From assembly GCF_019904235.1 (NCBI RefSeq), contig NZ_CP063202.1:248001-312000 (forward strand): a stretch of 64,000 nucleotides of DNA, read 5' to 3'. The notes under the pieces were generated by a model that was not told the DNA's origin, did no database searches, and saw only the letters and a program-made list of their open reading frames with translations. Shown here piece by piece: positions 53,925 to 63,960 of this stretch (the first letter of the stretch is position 1; every line of letters begins with the position of its first letter). Made by a program: the position numbers and the translations under genes. The DNA comes from Erythrobacter sp. SCSIO 43205. Its GTDB lineage: Bacteria; Pseudomonadota; Alphaproteobacteria; Sphingomonadales; Sphingomonadaceae.

Positions 53925-54248
53925 ATGAAGACCCTTACTTTTGCAGCCGCATCCCTTGCTATGATTGCAACCGCTTCCCCCGCCTTTGCTGGCCCCGCTT
54001 TTGCTGGCGAGAGCGACGTTCACTCGCAATCCGTACGCTACGCAGACCTCAACCTTGCCACTCCCGAAGGCCAGGCCCGCCTTGACCAGCGCATTGATGC
54101 AGCGGCCAAATCCGTGTGCCGCGTTAACGAAGTGCGCACCGGCACCCGCATCCGCTCACCCCATGTCAACGACTGCCTCGCCAGCGCTCGCGCAAGCGCA
54201 AAAAAGCAAGTCTCGGCGATGATGGCTGAGACACAGCGCGGCGGATAA
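53925..54248 (+). CDS. UrcA family protein
   Basis: This 107-residue secreted protein has a signal peptide (AAASLAMIATASPAFA), then VRYADLNLATPEGQARLDQRID and paired cysteines (SVCRVNEVR; VNDCLASAR) typical of UrcA, a sphingomonad/caulobacter family of unknown function. ATG 53925 has GGAGAG upstream. The gene has its own strong terminator about 107 bp downstream. Confidence 0.9.
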   Translation: MKTLTFAAASLAMIATASPAFAGPAFAGESDVHSQSVRYADLNLATPEGQARLDQRIDAAAKSVCRVNEVRTGTRIRSPHVNDCLASARASAKKQVSAMMAETQRGG

Positions 54249-54354
54249 GCACAGGGTCAATTGCATCAAACCACGCTCCACGTGATGAGTGCAGCCTGAC
54301 ACAAACACCCGCCTTGCGAGCGCTTCTTCCCCGAAAGCGCAAGCAAGCACAACA

Positions 54355-54396
54355 CGGCTCGAACCCTCTTCAGTCCCGGGGTTCGGGCCGTTTTTT
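54355..54396 (+). terminator. Strong rho-independent terminator of the UrcA transcript
   Basis: CGGCTCGAACCC pairs with GGGTTCGGGCCG (12 bp, one G-U) and is followed by six Ts. The 106-bp untranslated stretch before it also contains the short stem CTTGCG/CGCAAG. Confidence 0.88.
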
Positions 54397-54419
54397 GTAA
54401 TCCTCAGTGCGTTTCCTTC

Positions 54420-54525
54420 GCCGGGACAAGTCCCGGCTGCTGAACGGTGAAGTTTATCCTGAGCGGCTGGCTTGCCAGCCAGCCGAAGGGGGCGCGTGGT
54501 CACGCTTGCGGGCTCTGCGAGCCCG
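54420..54525. repeat. Cluster of three perfect hairpins downstream of second LytTR gene
   Basis: GCCGGGAC/GTCCCGGC (54420-54437), GGCTGGC/GCCAGCC (54465-54484) and CGGGCTC/GAGCCCG (54509-54525) lie between the UrcA terminator and the stop codon of the minus-strand LytTR gene. On the minus strand the segment GGGTGCCC...TCGGGCT resembles the cluster at 19694-19720. Confidence 0.7.
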
Positions 54526-54551
54526 ATGGGCACCCTCGCGTTCTGGCGCTC

Positions 54552-55319
54552 TTAGCGACCCGCCATCGCTTTCACTTTGGAAAGATAAGTGCGCCCGATC
54601 CTGAGCGCATCGCCATTTTGCAATTCAGCAGACCACACGCCAAGCCCATCGTGGCGAAGGCCGCGGATATTGTCTTTGCGAAGGATAGTAGAGCGGTGAA
54701 TACGGATAAATTCATCCGGGTCCAGTCGCGCTTCCAAACCCGCAATCGTCTGAAGCAGCAAATATGAACGCCCCGCATCACCATCATCCGCCGGATTACC
54801 GACATGAAGGCGCACATAATCGCGCTCGGCATCGATTCTGTGCACTTCGCTTACCGCGATCCGCAAAAGCTCTGAACGATGGGGCACCCACAGCTCTTCG
54901 AGCCATTGGCTTGCAGCTGGTTTGCGTTCTCCCTTGCGCGCCACAGCCCGCTCAATCGCGCGATCGAGGCGGTCTGAGGCGACAGGTTTAAGGACATAGT
55001 CAATGGCCTCCAGATCGAAGGCTTCGACAGCGAAGTGATCATGTGCGGTCACGAAAATCACTGCGGGCGGCTCGTCCTGCTCTGCAAATTTGCGCGCTAC
55101 GCCCAGCCCATCAAGCTCAGGCATGGTCATATCCAAGAGCACCAGATCTGGTTCAAGCTTTTCGGCAAGCCTGAGCGCTGCTGCGCCATCGCTCGCTGTG
55201 CCAACCACATTGATGGCGGGCAATTCGGCGCAAATCACCTGAATACGCTCCACCGCCAAAGGCTCATCATCGACGATGAGAGTGCGAAGCTGGACTTGGG
55301 GCTCTTCGCTTGATGCCAT
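54552..55319 (-). CDS. LytTR-family response regulator (second)
   Basis: This 255-residue regulator has a receiver domain with VDDE and phospho-acceptor Asp63 in LLDMTMPELDG, Lys in VLKPVAS, and a LytTR domain with DEFIRIHRSTILRKDNIRGL. Its kinase gene lies directly upstream (9-bp gap). It is a homologue of the regulator at 18.8 kb, but the DNA-binding part differs, so targets probably differ. A hairpin cluster follows its stop by 26 bp. Confidence 0.93.
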   Translation of the reverse strand: MASSEEPQVQLRTLIVDDEPLAVERIQVICAELPAINVVGTASDGAAALRLAEKLEPDLVLLDMTMPELDGLGVARKFAEQDEPPAVIFVTAHDHFAVEAFDLEAIDYVLKPVASDRLDRAIERAVARKGERKPAASQWLEELWVPHRSELLRIAVSEVHRIDAERDYVRLHVGNPADDGDAGRSYLLLQTIAGLEARLDPDEFIRIHRSTILRKDNIRGLRHDGLGVWSAELQNGDALRIGRTYLSKVKAMAGR

Positions 55320-55328
55320 ATCGTGCTT

Positions 55329-56591
55329 TTACCTTTTTGCGGGGCGGGACAGGGGAATGCGGATTTCGGTGCGATAGCCACCGGGAACAGGTGTCGAGGT
55401 AAACCCGATATCGGAACCAAAGCGCGCTTCCAAACGGTCGCTCACATTGGCAAGGCCGATACCGAAGCCATGCACCGCGCTATCGGGGACGCCGGGGCCA
55501 TCATCACTGACGGTGATAACGAGGCGGTCAAACTCTTCGTGCGCTGCGACCTTGATGGTGACAGGCCGGGCAACGGCAGACACAGCATATTTGACAGAAT
55601 TTTCAACGAGCGGTTGCAGGATCATCCCTGGCACACGCGCCTCCTCAAGCTCTTCGGGTAACTCAAAGACAGGTCGCAGACGTTCGGGAAAACGCACCGC
55701 TTCGATGTCGAGATAGAGCTTTTGCAGGTCAAATTCGTCTTTCAGTGCCACATCACTCGTTGGCTCATCAGCGAGTGAGTGGCGGTAGAAACGGCTGATC
55801 GTCTGGATCATGCGCTCGGCCTGCTCGGTCTTGCTGGTCATCACCAGCGCGGACAATGAATTCAAGGTGTTGAACAGGAAATGCGGGTTCACCTGATAGC
55901 GCAAGGAACGCAGCTCTGCCGCCTTTGCGGCCGACCGAAACTGTTGTTCGCGCCTCTCAGCAATGCGCGCCTGTGTCCCGGCGAGAAGGGCAAAATAGAT
56001 CGAGGCCCAGGCAAGCAGAAGGAAATAGCGCCCCAAGGCAATTTCAACCACCGAACGCCATGTGTCCTTTGTCACCTCGGCAGGGGCAACTATCAGGCTT
56101 TCGGTGGGATTGATCGAGCTTGTGCCATCCGGGCCCGGCGCTTTGATCACCGTGCCTTCAGGCAGATCGTATAGAAGGTTGCCTTCATCATCGAAGCGAA
56201 ACCCGCGTTCTTCGGCATAGTTTTGCTGAATCTGCGTCACCAGCTCTTCAAAAACGACATGGTTTATCTGTCCGATGGCGAGGGCGACTGGCGCTGCAAA
56301 AAGGCTGGCGGCACCGATTTTGATCCAGATCGGCTGGCGGTCGACAAGCCGCAAAATCGACCACAAAACCAGTGTCAGCCCAATCCCGGCGATCGTCACG
56401 ACAAACCGCCGCGCCGCCATTTCAAGCTGCATATCGGCGCTGAAGAAGTAGCTTCTCAGCGTAATCAGCACAAAATACGCGCCCCACAGGACGACAATCG
56501 AAATGAGCACCGTGCGGAACGGCACGCTCACATCGTCAGGCTTGGTCGACGCCGATTTTTCAGGCGTTTCGGGAATACGGCTTAAATCCAT
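55329..56591 (-). CDS. LytS/YehU-type sensor histidine kinase (second)
   Basis: This 420-residue membrane kinase has four hydrophobic helices (about 25-45, 60-82, 92-115, 185-205) and a 60-residue extracytoplasmic loop between helices 3 and 4 (QQNYAEERGFRFDDEGNLLY) that may sense the signal. YQVNPHFLFNTLNSLS (His about 235), LQPLVENSVKYAVS and GFGIGLANVSDRLEARFGSD complete the kinase core. ATG 56591 is used. It differs from the first LytS in having the loop. Confidence 0.92.
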   Translation of the reverse strand: MDLSRIPETPEKSASTKPDDVSVPFRTVLISIVVLWGAYFVLITLRSYFFSADMQLEMAARRFVVTIAGIGLTLVLWSILRLVDRQPIWIKIGAASLFAAPVALAIGQINHVVFEELVTQIQQNYAEERGFRFDDEGNLLYDLPEGTVIKAPGPDGTSSINPTESLIVAPAEVTKDTWRSVVEIALGRYFLLLAWASIYFALLAGTQARIAERREQQFRSAAKAAELRSLRYQVNPHFLFNTLNSLSALVMTSKTEQAERMIQTISRFYRHSLADEPTSDVALKDEFDLQKLYLDIEAVRFPERLRPVFELPEELEEARVPGMILQPLVENSVKYAVSAVARPVTIKVAAHEEFDRLVITVSDDGPGVPDSAVHGFGIGLANVSDRLEARFGSDIGFTSTPVPGGYRTEIRIPLSRPAKR

Positions 56592-56718
56592 TACAAAGCC
56601 GAAATAGCGGGTCTGCGCCTCAAGCGCCAATTTCTACATCGGCGCAAGCGGACGCTTTGTCGATTAGAGAAGCCATTGGACGAGGCGAAAAGGTCGCCCC
56701 GCCCCCGCAACACATCAT

Positions 56719-58176
56719 TTAAGCGCGCGGCTTGATCATGTCCTTGGGCACGATCCACTCGGCAAATTGCTCTTCGGTGAGCAGGCCCAGTTCAAGCCCC
56801 GCCTCTTTCAACGTCGTGCCATCGGCGTGCGCTTTCTTGGCGATTTTGGCGGCGTTGTCATAACCGATATGTGGATTGAGCGCGGTCACGAGCATCAGGC
56901 TTTCATTCATCAGCTGGTCGATGCGGCCCGTGTTGGCCTCGATCCCGACAACGCAATTGTCGGCAAAGCTGCGCGAGGCATCGCTGAGGAGGCGGACCGA
57001 TTGCAGCACGTTATAGATCATCACAGGCTTGAACACGTTCAATTCCAAATGCCCGTGGCTGCCCGCGACGCTCACGGTCACCGCATTGCCCATGACCTGC
57101 GCGCACACCATGGTCAGCGCCTCGCATTGCGTCGGATTGACCTTGCCCGGCATAATCGAAGAGCCCGGCTCATTGGCTGGCAGAGCAATTTCGCCCAGCC
57201 CCGAGCGCGGGCCAGAACCCAGCAGGCGAATGTCATTGGCGACTTTCATCAGGCTGACAGCGGTGTTGTTGAGCGCTCCAGCCAGTTCGACCAGCGCATC
57301 ATGCGCCGCCAAAGCTTCAAACTTGTTGGGCGCGGTCACAAAATCGTGCCCCGTTGCCTCTGCCACTTGCGCTGCAAATTCCTCGGCAAAGCCCGCTTTG
57401 GAGTTGATCCCCGTGCCAACAGCCGTGCCGCCTTGCGCCAGCTCAAGCACACGCGGCAGCGCGTTTTCGATGCGCGCAATCGAATATTCGACTTGCTTTG
57501 CGTAACCCGAAAACTCCTGACCCAGCGTCAGCGGGGTCGCGTCCTGCAAGTGGGTCCGGCCGATCTTTACAATATCGGCATATTCCTTCGCCTTTGCGTC
57601 CAACGCGCCGTGCAAGTGCTGAAGCGCGGGGATCAGCTGCTCAATCGTCTCACACCCGGCAGCGATGTGCATGGCCGTTGGGAAGGTATCGTTCGAGCTT
57701 TGCCCCATGTTGCAATGGTCATTGGGATGGACGGGCTCTTTTCCGCCGTGAACGCCAGTGAGGATTTCATTCGCGCGGCTCGCGATCACTTCGTTCGCGT
57801 TCATGTTTGATTGCGTGCCAGAGCCGGTCTGCCACACGCTCAAGGGAAATTGATCGGCAAGCGTTCCGTCGATCACTTCACCAGCCGCCTTTACAATCGC
57901 ATCGCCAAGCTCTTGGGACAAAACGCCCAGCTTCATATTGGCGCGCGCGGCGGATTGTTTTTGAATACCAAGCGCTTTTACAAGCGGTGCTGGCATCGTT
58001 TCTGTGCCAATCGCGAAGTTGTAAAGGCTGCGCTGTGACTGTGCGCCCCAATGCGCGTCAATCGGCACCGCAACCTCGCCAAGCGAGTCGGTTTCGATGC
58101 GAACTTCACCGGTCGCGCCAAAGATTGAACCATCATTATGCACAGCGCGCGCATCTTTTTTGGGCAAGTCACTCAT
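56719..58176 (-). CDS. fumC: Class II fumarate hydratase
   Basis: This 485-residue TCA-cycle enzyme converts fumarate to malate. The N-terminal part has [15 protein letters not shown] and [20 protein letters not shown], the middle has [20 protein letters not shown], and the fumarate-lyase signature [15 protein letters not shown] is intact. The N-terminus is about 20 residues longer than E. coli FumC. The ribosome site GGAGA precedes ATG 58176. Unlike class I enzymes it needs no Fe-S cluster. Confidence 0.96.
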   Translation of the reverse strand: MSDLPKKDARAVHNDGSIFGATGEVRIETDSLGEVAVPIDAHWGAQSQRSLYNFAIGTETMPAPLVKALGIQKQSAARANMKLGVLSQELGDAIVKAAGEVIDGTLADQFPLSVWQTGSGTQSNMNANEVIASRANEILTGVHGGKEPVHPNDHCNMGQSSNDTFPTAMHIAAGCETIEQLIPALQHLHGALDAKAKEYADIVKIGRTHLQDATPLTLGQEFSGYAKQVEYSIARIENALPRVLELAQGGTAVGTGINSKAGFAEEFAAQVAEATGHDFVTAPNKFEALAAHDALVELAGALNNTAVSLMKVANDIRLLGSGPRSGLGEIALPANEPGSSIMPGKVNPTQCEALTMVCAQVMGNAVTVSVAGSHGHLELNVFKPVMIYNVLQSVRLLSDASRSFADNCVVGIEANTGRIDQLMNESLMLVTALNPHIGYDNAAKIAKKAHADGTTLKEAGLELGLLTEEQFAEWIVPKDMIKPRA

Positions 58177-58337
58177 CGAATGTCTCCATTATTCGGTCGA
58201 TTGCAGATCCCACTGGCACCACCGGATGCGTAGGGCTTGATTCCGCTGCCCCATATGACGCGAAATCGCCACAGGTCAAAGGGTAGCTAGTGCTAAGTGT
58301 GCTATTGACTTGGAAGTCATCTTTGCGAGGTCTAAGG

Positions 58338-58380
58338 AAGGGTTGACGAACTGTATTGCAAACCTAATACAGCAACCCTT
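58338..58380 (+). promoter_or_regulatory. Compound inverted repeat upstream of the tolC operon
   Basis: Outer arms AAGGGTTG/CAACCCTT (8 bp) and inner arms CTGTATT/AATACAG (7 bp) are both perfect, with a 5-nt bulge on the left only. The structure ends 6 bp before the ATG at 58387. A TTGACG box lies in the left arm and the inner palindrome follows, so it may be an operator or a leader hairpin. Confidence 0.6.
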
Positions 58381-58386
58381 AAAAGT

Positions 58387-59001
58387 ATGAGCGATATGAT
58401 CATGACCCGCGACCCATCTTCCGACACTTCTGCCGCCAGAAAAGCGATGATCGACAGCCAGTTGCGCACCAGCGGCGTGAACGAAGAATTCGTGCTGGGC
58501 CGGATGATGGCTGTGCCGCGCGAAGATTTCCTGCCGGCTGACAAGGCGAGCCTTGCCTATATCGACCGTTCGATTGCGGTTGACGGTCAGGGTCACCTCG
58601 CCTCGCCCCTGTTTTACGGCAAGCTTCTTCTTGAAGCGGCTCCTGAAAGCAACGACCGCGTTCTGGTCGTCGAAGGGGGCACGAGCTATCTGACCGAACT
58701 TGTTCGCCCACTTGCAGGCGAAGTCACCTCGATCAACGCTGGCGAAGCGGCAACTGGTGATGGCGTTTCCGGCACATATTCGCTGATTGTTGTAGACGGC
58801 GCTATCGAGGGACTTTCAGACGCTCTCGAAGCTGCATTGGAAGATGGCGGGCGCATTGTCTCCGGCCTCTTGCTTCGCGGCGTCACCCGGCTCGCATCGG
58901 GCCGCAAGGTTTCTGGCCATCTTTCTTTTGAACCGGTTGAAGACCTCGGCATTCCGGTGCTGCACGCCTTTGATCGACCTAAACAATGGACTTTTTCGTG
59001 A
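58387..59001 (+). CDS. Degenerate PCMT-like (L-isoaspartate methyltransferase family) protein
   Basis: This 204-residue protein aligns with protein-L-isoaspartate methyltransferases at RKAMIDSQLRTSGVNEEFVL, VPREDFLPAD and DGQGHLASPLFYGKLLLEAA. However, the SAM-binding glycine motif is altered (VLVVEGGTSYLTELVRP), and the region after it is shortened. It may have lost methyl transfer. It overlaps tolC by 16 bp, an arrangement I recall from related sphingomonads, so its role may be tied to the TolC operon. Confidence 0.85.
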   Translation: MSDMIMTRDPSSDTSAARKAMIDSQLRTSGVNEEFVLGRMMAVPREDFLPADKASLAYIDRSIAVDGQGHLASPLFYGKLLLEAAPESNDRVLVVEGGTSYLTELVRPLAGEVTSINAGEAATGDGVSGTYSLIVVDGAIEGLSDALEAALEDGGRIVSGLLLRGVTRLASGRKVSGHLSFEPVEDLGIPVLHAFDRPKQWTFS

Positions 59002-60503
59002 CCTCACACTCTCGCTTCCTGACAGTCGTAAAGGCTGCTGCCCTCACTGGCAGCGCGGCCCTTCTTATGGGAGCGAGCCCTATGGGAGCAAGCAGGGCGC
59101 ACGCGGAAACCCTGCGCGATGCCTTAGTCGCGGTGTATAACACTAACCCGACCTTGGAAGCGGCACGAGCGAACCAACGTGCGACCGATGAAGGCGTACC
59201 AATCGCACGCGCGCCCGGTTTGCCCAGCGCAACAGTCACCGCCACGCATATCGAGTTCTTACGTCAATCGACCAACTCCTTTACCGCGCCAGAACGCAAC
59301 CTTGGCGTCAACGCACAGCTTCAGGTGCCGATTTATTCCGGCGGCGCGGTGCGCAATGGCGCGCGTGCAGCGCGAGAACGCGTGGCTGCGGGTCAAGCGG
59401 ATCTGCGCGGCACAGAAAGCGGTATCTTTTCGCAGACGGTCGCCGCTTACATGGATGTGCTTCGCACTGAAGCGCTGACAGCGCTGGCCGCCAATCAGGT
59501 CGAGGTTCTCGAAGTCACTTTCCAATCGACCAGCGACCGTTTTGAAATCGGCGATCTGACCCGCACCGATGTGGCGCAAGCGGGGTCGCGTCTGGCCGTG
59601 GCACAAGGCGACCTTCGCACCGCTTACGCCAACCAGATTGCCGCGCGTGAGACATATATTGAGCTTGTGGGACGTGCACCTAACGATCTTCAAGCCCCCC
59701 CGCCTCTTCCCGGTCTTCCCGATACGGTTGGTATGGCGGTGGTGACAGCGCTTGAGAACAACCCTGATCTCATCGCTGCCAAAGAGCGCGCTCAGGCCGC
59801 AGGCTATGATACAGAGGTCGCAGGGTCAGGGCGGCTTCCCACAGTCGGGCTATTTGCGAATGGCGATTACAGCGACTTTTTCGGCACTTTGGGCGGTCCG
59901 GTGGCGGCGCAGTTTGCCCAAAGTGAAACGACAGCCAATGCCGGAATCCGGCTGACGATCCCGATCTTTCAGGGAGGGCTCACCGCTGCTCGCCAACGTC
60001 AGGCAAGCGCACGCGAAAGCGCAGCGCTTGAACAGGTGATCGCAGCAGAACGCAATGTGATTCAGCAAACAAGAGCCGCCTATGCGAGCTGGCAGGCCTC
60101 CAACGAGGTCATCGAAAGCTCGAAAGCAGCAGTAGAAGCGGCAGAAGTCAGCCTTGAAGGCGTGCGCGCTGAAAATTCCATCGGCAATCGCACCATCATC
60201 GACGTACTCAACGCTGAACAAGAGCTTTTGCTCGCCCGTGCAAACCTCGTGACCGCCCGGCGCAACGCCTATGTCGCAGGATTCTCGCTGCTCGCTGCCA
60301 TGGGCCGGGCCGAAGCACGCGATCTGAACCTCGATACCGGCGGACCGCTTTACGATCCAGAGGTCAACGCCAAGCGCGTTCGTGGCAAAATCTGGGATTG
60401 GGACCGCGACCCTGAACCTGAGCCGAAATCGACAAGAACCGTTGACATTGAAGCCGCTGAAGCTTTCATTGGACCAACTTTGGAGCCTGACGAAGCGCCG
60501 TAA
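58986..60503 (+). CDS. tolC: TolC-family outer-membrane efflux protein
   Basis: This 505-residue outer-membrane channel has a signal peptide (ending RAHA), then the duplicated OEP repeats: TLRDALVAVYNTNPTLEAAR, NLGVNAQLQVPIYSGGAVRN, RTDVAQAGSRLAVAQGDL and a second LTIPIFQGGLTAARQRQAS. NRTIIDVLNAEQELLLARAN is the late helical motif. It would link inner-membrane pumps or type I exporters to the outside; none is adjacent. A 46-residue acidic tail follows the conserved part. Confidence 0.94.
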   Translation: MDFFVTSHSRFLTVVKAAALTGSAALLMGASPMGASRAHAETLRDALVAVYNTNPTLEAARANQRATDEGVPIARAPGLPSATVTATHIEFLRQSTNSFTAPERNLGVNAQLQVPIYSGGAVRNGARAARERVAAGQADLRGTESGIFSQTVAAYMDVLRTEALTALAANQVEVLEVTFQSTSDRFEIGDLTRTDVAQAGSRLAVAQGDLRTAYANQIAARETYIELVGRAPNDLQAPPPLPGLPDTVGMAVVTALENNPDLIAAKERAQAAGYDTEVAGSGRLPTVGLFANGDYSDFFGTLGGPVAAQFAQSETTANAGIRLTIPIFQGGLTAARQRQASARESAALEQVIAAERNVIQQTRAAYASWQASNEVIESSKAAVEAAEVSLEGVRAENSIGNRTIIDVLNAEQELLLARANLVTARRNAYVAGFSLLAAMGRAEARDLNLDTGGPLYDPEVNAKRVRGKIWDWDRDPEPEPKSTRTVDIEAAEAFIGPTLEPDEAP

Positions 60504-60546
60504 TTGGCGATTCGTAATGGTTAACGGATAACACGGGGCAATTTCA

Positions 60547-61014
60547 GTGGGCAAAAGCGGCGAACCTTCGGTCGAGGAAATCCTTGAATCGATCAAAAAC
60601 GTGATGGAGCGTGACAGCCGCGCGTCTGCTGCTGATGCCAAACGTCGTAAGCGCACCGAGGCGCAAGAGGCAGAACCGGAAAAGCCCGAACCGTCACAAG
60701 CCAATGAGGAAGAAGTTCTAGACCTTGCCGAACTCGACCTTGCTGAAGTGGTTGAGCTTGCAGATGATGAGAGCCAGCCGCTCATCGGCGAGGAGACGCG
60801 CGGCGCCATGCAGGAAAACCTTGCCGCTCTCGCTATGCTCGCACAGCCCGGTGCCAAACCTCAAATCGTGCGCTCAGGCGAAACCTCGCTCGAAGGGCTG
60901 ACCCGCGAACTCATGCGCCCCATGCTGGCTGAATGGCTCGACAAGAATTTGCCGGGCATGGTCGAAAAGATGGTGCAGGCTGAAATCGCCCGCATCGCCG
61001 GGAAACGCGACTAA
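60547..61014 (+). CDS. DUF2497 protein, PopZ-like
   Basis: This 155-residue protein has the PopZ/DUF2497 layout: N-terminal helix EPSVEEILESIKNVMERDSR, an acidic Glu/Pro-rich middle, and a conserved C-terminal helical block (LEGLTRELMRPMLAEWLDKN; LPGMVEKMVQAEIARIAG). In Caulobacter PopZ organises the cell pole and holds the ParB-centromere complex. The start is GTG 60547. It lies 43 bp after tolC. Confidence 0.9.
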   Translation: MGKSGEPSVEEILESIKNVMERDSRASAADAKRRKRTEAQEAEPEKPEPSQANEEEVLDLAELDLAEVVELADDESQPLIGEETRGAMQENLAALAMLAQPGAKPQIVRSGETSLEGLTRELMRPMLAEWLDKNLPGMVEKMVQAEIARIAGKRD

Positions 61015-61071
61015 CTTTAACCGCACGGTTTGACTGGAAAGCGTGAGCCAATCGCGGTAGCGGTTGCGCTC

Positions 61072-63225
61072 ATGATTACTCGCACCCTTTTGTCCAGCAG
61101 CCTTGCGGTTGCGGCCACACTTGCCTCATCCTTGGCTTCACCCCTCGCCGCGCATGAGCCCGCCTCTCCCGAAGCGGAAAAAGCTCCCATGAGCGCGCGC
61201 GATCTCATCACCATGCCGCGTCTTGGCAGCCCGACGGTCACGAAATACGGACGCTATGTCGTTTATTCGGTGACCTACACCGATGAAGAGACATTAAAGC
61301 GCTCGCCAAAGCATTATGTTTTGGACCTTGGTCGCCCGGGAAGTGCGCCAGTCGAATTCGACCTTGGGCTGCGCGGCCATTCGCTTGAGTTTGGCCCTGA
61401 CAATTTCCTCTATTTCGTAAGCTCTGAACACACCGATGAAGACGCCGAGACACGCTCGCGCGTTTGGCGCGTCGCGCTTGAGGGCAACGGAAATGTGACG
61501 GGCGCCATGCTGGTCGCTGACATTGCGGGCACAGACATCGCCGGGTTCAAACTTGCGCCATCGGGCGACAAGATTGCGCTTTGGGCCGAAATCGACCGCA
61601 ATTGCCAGCGGTTCGGCTGTGAGGCCAAACCAGAACCCACAGGCAGCGGTCGGCTTTATGATGGCGACGGCGGGTTTTATCGCCACTGGGACCGCTGGAT
61701 TGATCCAGACCTGCTGTCGCGCGTTTTCGTCTTTGGCCTTGAAGATGGAAAAGTGGTGGGCGATGGCGTCGCGGCCGATGGCGGCATGGGCATTGGCAAT
61801 ACGCCAACACAACCCTTTGGCGGGAGCGAAGACATCGCCTGGGCACCCGATGGCTCTGGCCTCTATTTCGTCGCGCGCCGTTCGGACAGCAAAGAGCCGA
61901 CTTCGACCGATCTCGACATCTATTTTTCCGACCTTTCCGGGGATGCCCCCAAAGAGCTGACCGCCGCCAATGAAGCGCATGATTCGACCCCCGTTCCCTC
62001 ACCTGATGGCAAAAGCCTTGCCTATCTTGCGATGGAGCGGGCGGGGTACGAATCGGACCGCATGGTGGTGCATTTGCGCGACCTTGCAAGCGGCGACACC
62101 CGCGCTCTGACGGCAGACACCGATCTTTCCTTTGGCAGCCTTACCTGGAGCGAGGATGGTTCATACCTCCTTGCGACCGCGACCGACGTGCTGGATGTGC
62201 CCGCCTACAGGATCGACCCCAAATCGGGTGAAGTGACCGAACTCAACCTGATGGCTGGCAATGAAGCGCATATCGGCAATGTCACCCCGCTGGTGGGGGA
62301 TCGCCTGCTCTTCACCCGCGATTCCATTGGTGTTCCAGCTGAGCTTTTCCTCGCGAGGATGGGTCAGACAGCGACGCCGATCACCAATGTGGTCACATCG
62401 CGCATGGGCAATATGGCCACCACTGTCACCACCCGTTTTAGCTTCGAAGGGGCAGGGGGCGACACGGTCTGGGGTCAGATCACCAAGCTTGAAGAGCACG
62501 ATGGCGAAATGCCGGCGATCCTTTACATCCATGGCGGGCCGCAAGGCTCTTTCCTTGATGGCTGGTCATCGCGCTGGAACCCGCGCGTTCTGGCATCGCA
62601 AGGCTATGCCGTGATCTCGGTCGATTTCCACGGGAGCGCGGGATACGGCCAGGAATTCATGGACGCCATCAATCAGGATTGGGGTGGTAAACCACTCGAA
62701 GACCTCCAGAAAGGCTTGGCCGCAGCGCTCAAACTAGACCCGCAGATCGATGGGGAGCGAGCCTGCGCCATGGGGGCAAGCTATGGCGGCTATATGGTCA
62801 ATTGGATCGCTGGCAATTGGCCCGATCGCTTCGACTGCCTCGTTCAACACGACGGCTTGTTCGATATGCGCAGCTTCTATTATTCGACAGAAGAATTGTG
62901 GTTCCCGCGCTGGGATTTTGGTGGATCGTACTCTGAAAACGCGGAAGTTTACGAGAAGTGGAACCCGGTCAACCACATCGACAAATGGCAAACGCCCATG
63001 CTGGTGATCACGGGCGAGCAGGATTTCCGCGTGCCTTACACGCAAGGGCTGCAAAGTTTCACCGTCTTGCAAGAGCGCGAGATCCCATCGCAATTGCTTG
63101 TCTTCCCGGACGAAAACCACTGGGTTCTGGGCGCGGCCAATTCGCTGCAATGGCACGAGACGGTGTTTGCATGGCTTGATCGCTGGTTAAAGCCGCGCGG
63201 CGATAAGGAGACGAGCGGGGAATGA
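61072..63225 (+). CDS. S9 family prolyl oligopeptidase-like peptidase
   Basis: This 717-residue secreted peptidase has a signal peptide ([20 protein letters not shown]...AAH), a beta-propeller region (about 40-440) and an alpha/beta hydrolase domain. Catalytic Ser is in GASYGGYM (about 569), Asp in GEQDFRVPY (about 650) and His in DENHWV (about 682). DPP4/acylaminoacyl-peptidase-like activity on short peptides is likely. ATG 61072 is used rather than an upstream TTG. Its stop overlaps the next start (ATGA). Confidence 0.92.
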   Translation: MITRTLLSSSLAVAATLASSLASPLAAHEPASPEAEKAPMSARDLITMPRLGSPTVTKYGRYVVYSVTYTDEETLKRSPKHYVLDLGRPGSAPVEFDLGLRGHSLEFGPDNFLYFVSSEHTDEDAETRSRVWRVALEGNGNVTGAMLVADIAGTDIAGFKLAPSGDKIALWAEIDRNCQRFGCEAKPEPTGSGRLYDGDGGFYRHWDRWIDPDLLSRVFVFGLEDGKVVGDGVAADGGMGIGNTPTQPFGGSEDIAWAPDGSGLYFVARRSDSKEPTSTDLDIYFSDLSGDAPKELTAANEAHDSTPVPSPDGKSLAYLAMERAGYESDRMVVHLRDLASGDTRALTADTDLSFGSLTWSEDGSYLLATATDVLDVPAYRIDPKSGEVTELNLMAGNEAHIGNVTPLVGDRLLFTRDSIGVPAELFLARMGQTATPITNVVTSRMGNMATTVTTRFSFEGAGGDTVWGQITKLEEHDGEMPAILYIHGGPQGSFLDGWSSRWNPRVLASQGYAVISVDFHGSAGYGQEFMDAINQDWGGKPLEDLQKGLAAALKLDPQIDGERACAMGASYGGYMVNWIAGNWPDRFDCLVQHDGLFDMRSFYYSTEELWFPRWDFGGSYSENAEVYEKWNPVNHIDKWQTPMLVITGEQDFRVPYTQGLQSFTVLQEREIPSQLLVFPDENHWVLGAANSLQWHETVFAWLDRWLKPRGDKETSGE

Positions 63226-63632
63226 TCGACCAGGACTTGCTCGCCGCACAAACCGCGCTCGCCAAGAAATACGGTCAAGGCGAATGCGGCATTAAGCGGC
63301 AGATTTTTCTTTGCGCAGTGTCGGAAAAGCAAAAATGCTGCTCGCGGGCCGAGGGCGAGGTTGCTTGGCAATATCTGAAAGACCGGCTGAAAGAGCTCGG
63401 TCTGGCAGGGCCAAAGCGTAACGTCGATAGCCCGCGCGGGCCCGGTGGCGGGATCCAGCGCAGCAAAGCCGATTGCCTGCAAATCTGCTCAAACGGGCCG
63501 ATAGCCGTCGTTTATCCCGAAGGCGTCTGGTATCATTCGTGCACCCCGCCCGTGCTCGAACGAATCATTCAGGAGCATCTGATCGGCGGATGCGTGGTGG
63601 AAGATTTTCAGCTTACGCCTCCCGGCGCCTGA
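63222..63632 (+). CDS. [2Fe-2S] ferredoxin-like (thioredoxin-fold) protein
   Basis: This 136-residue protein has the four-cysteine arrangement of the thioredoxin-like ferredoxin group, with [32 protein letters not shown], and [19 protein letters not shown]. It probably carries a [2Fe-2S] cluster for electron transfer; the partner is unknown. It is coupled to the S9 peptidase gene by ATGA. Confidence 0.88.
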   Translation: MIDQDLLAAQTALAKKYGQGECGIKRQIFLCAVSEKQKCCSRAEGEVAWQYLKDRLKELGLAGPKRNVDSPRGPGGGIQRSKADCLQICSNGPIAVVYPEGVWYHSCTPPVLERIIQEHLIGGCVVEDFQLTPPGA

Positions 63633-63642
63633 AACCGGGCGT

Positions 63643-63960
63643 TTAGTCCTCGTCCTTTTTACCCGACCACAATTCGTCGCGGCTTGGCAATTGATTGTCG
63701 ACCGATTCGTCGTGGCCTGTGCCCGACGACAGGAACACCAATCCCATCAATCCTCCACCAAGCAGCATGGTAAAGCTGATACCGAGCGCTACGGCGATAT
63801 AAAAATGCACCGAAATCGCGCCGTTAAAGGCATAGAGCGTGCCTACCGCAAGCAGTACAACCGCCACGGTCACGCTCAATAAAAGCCGCATGATCTGGCG
63901 ATAGCGCGCCCATGCGTGGGCTGCGTTTTCCGGATCGTCGAGAGGGGACTTATTGACCAT
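63643..63960 (-). CDS. Small membrane protein
   Basis: This 105-residue protein has two membrane helices (LLLSVTVAVVLLAVGTLYAF; VALGISFTMLLGGGLMGLVF) with charged, soluble ends (DESVDNQLPSRDELWSGKKD). No family is named. It is convergent with the ferredoxin-like gene. The final 40 bases of the window show no further gene. Confidence 0.75.
   Translation of the reverse strand: MVNKSPLDDPENAAHAWARYRQIMRLLLSVTVAVVLLAVGTLYAFNGAISVHFYIAVALGISFTMLLGGGLMGLVFLSSGTGHDESVDNQLPSRDELWSGKKDED

Noticed and set aside
56767..57810. 347-codon plus-strand ORF
   Set aside because: It is an antisense shadow of fumC, which has an intact fumarate-lyase signature.
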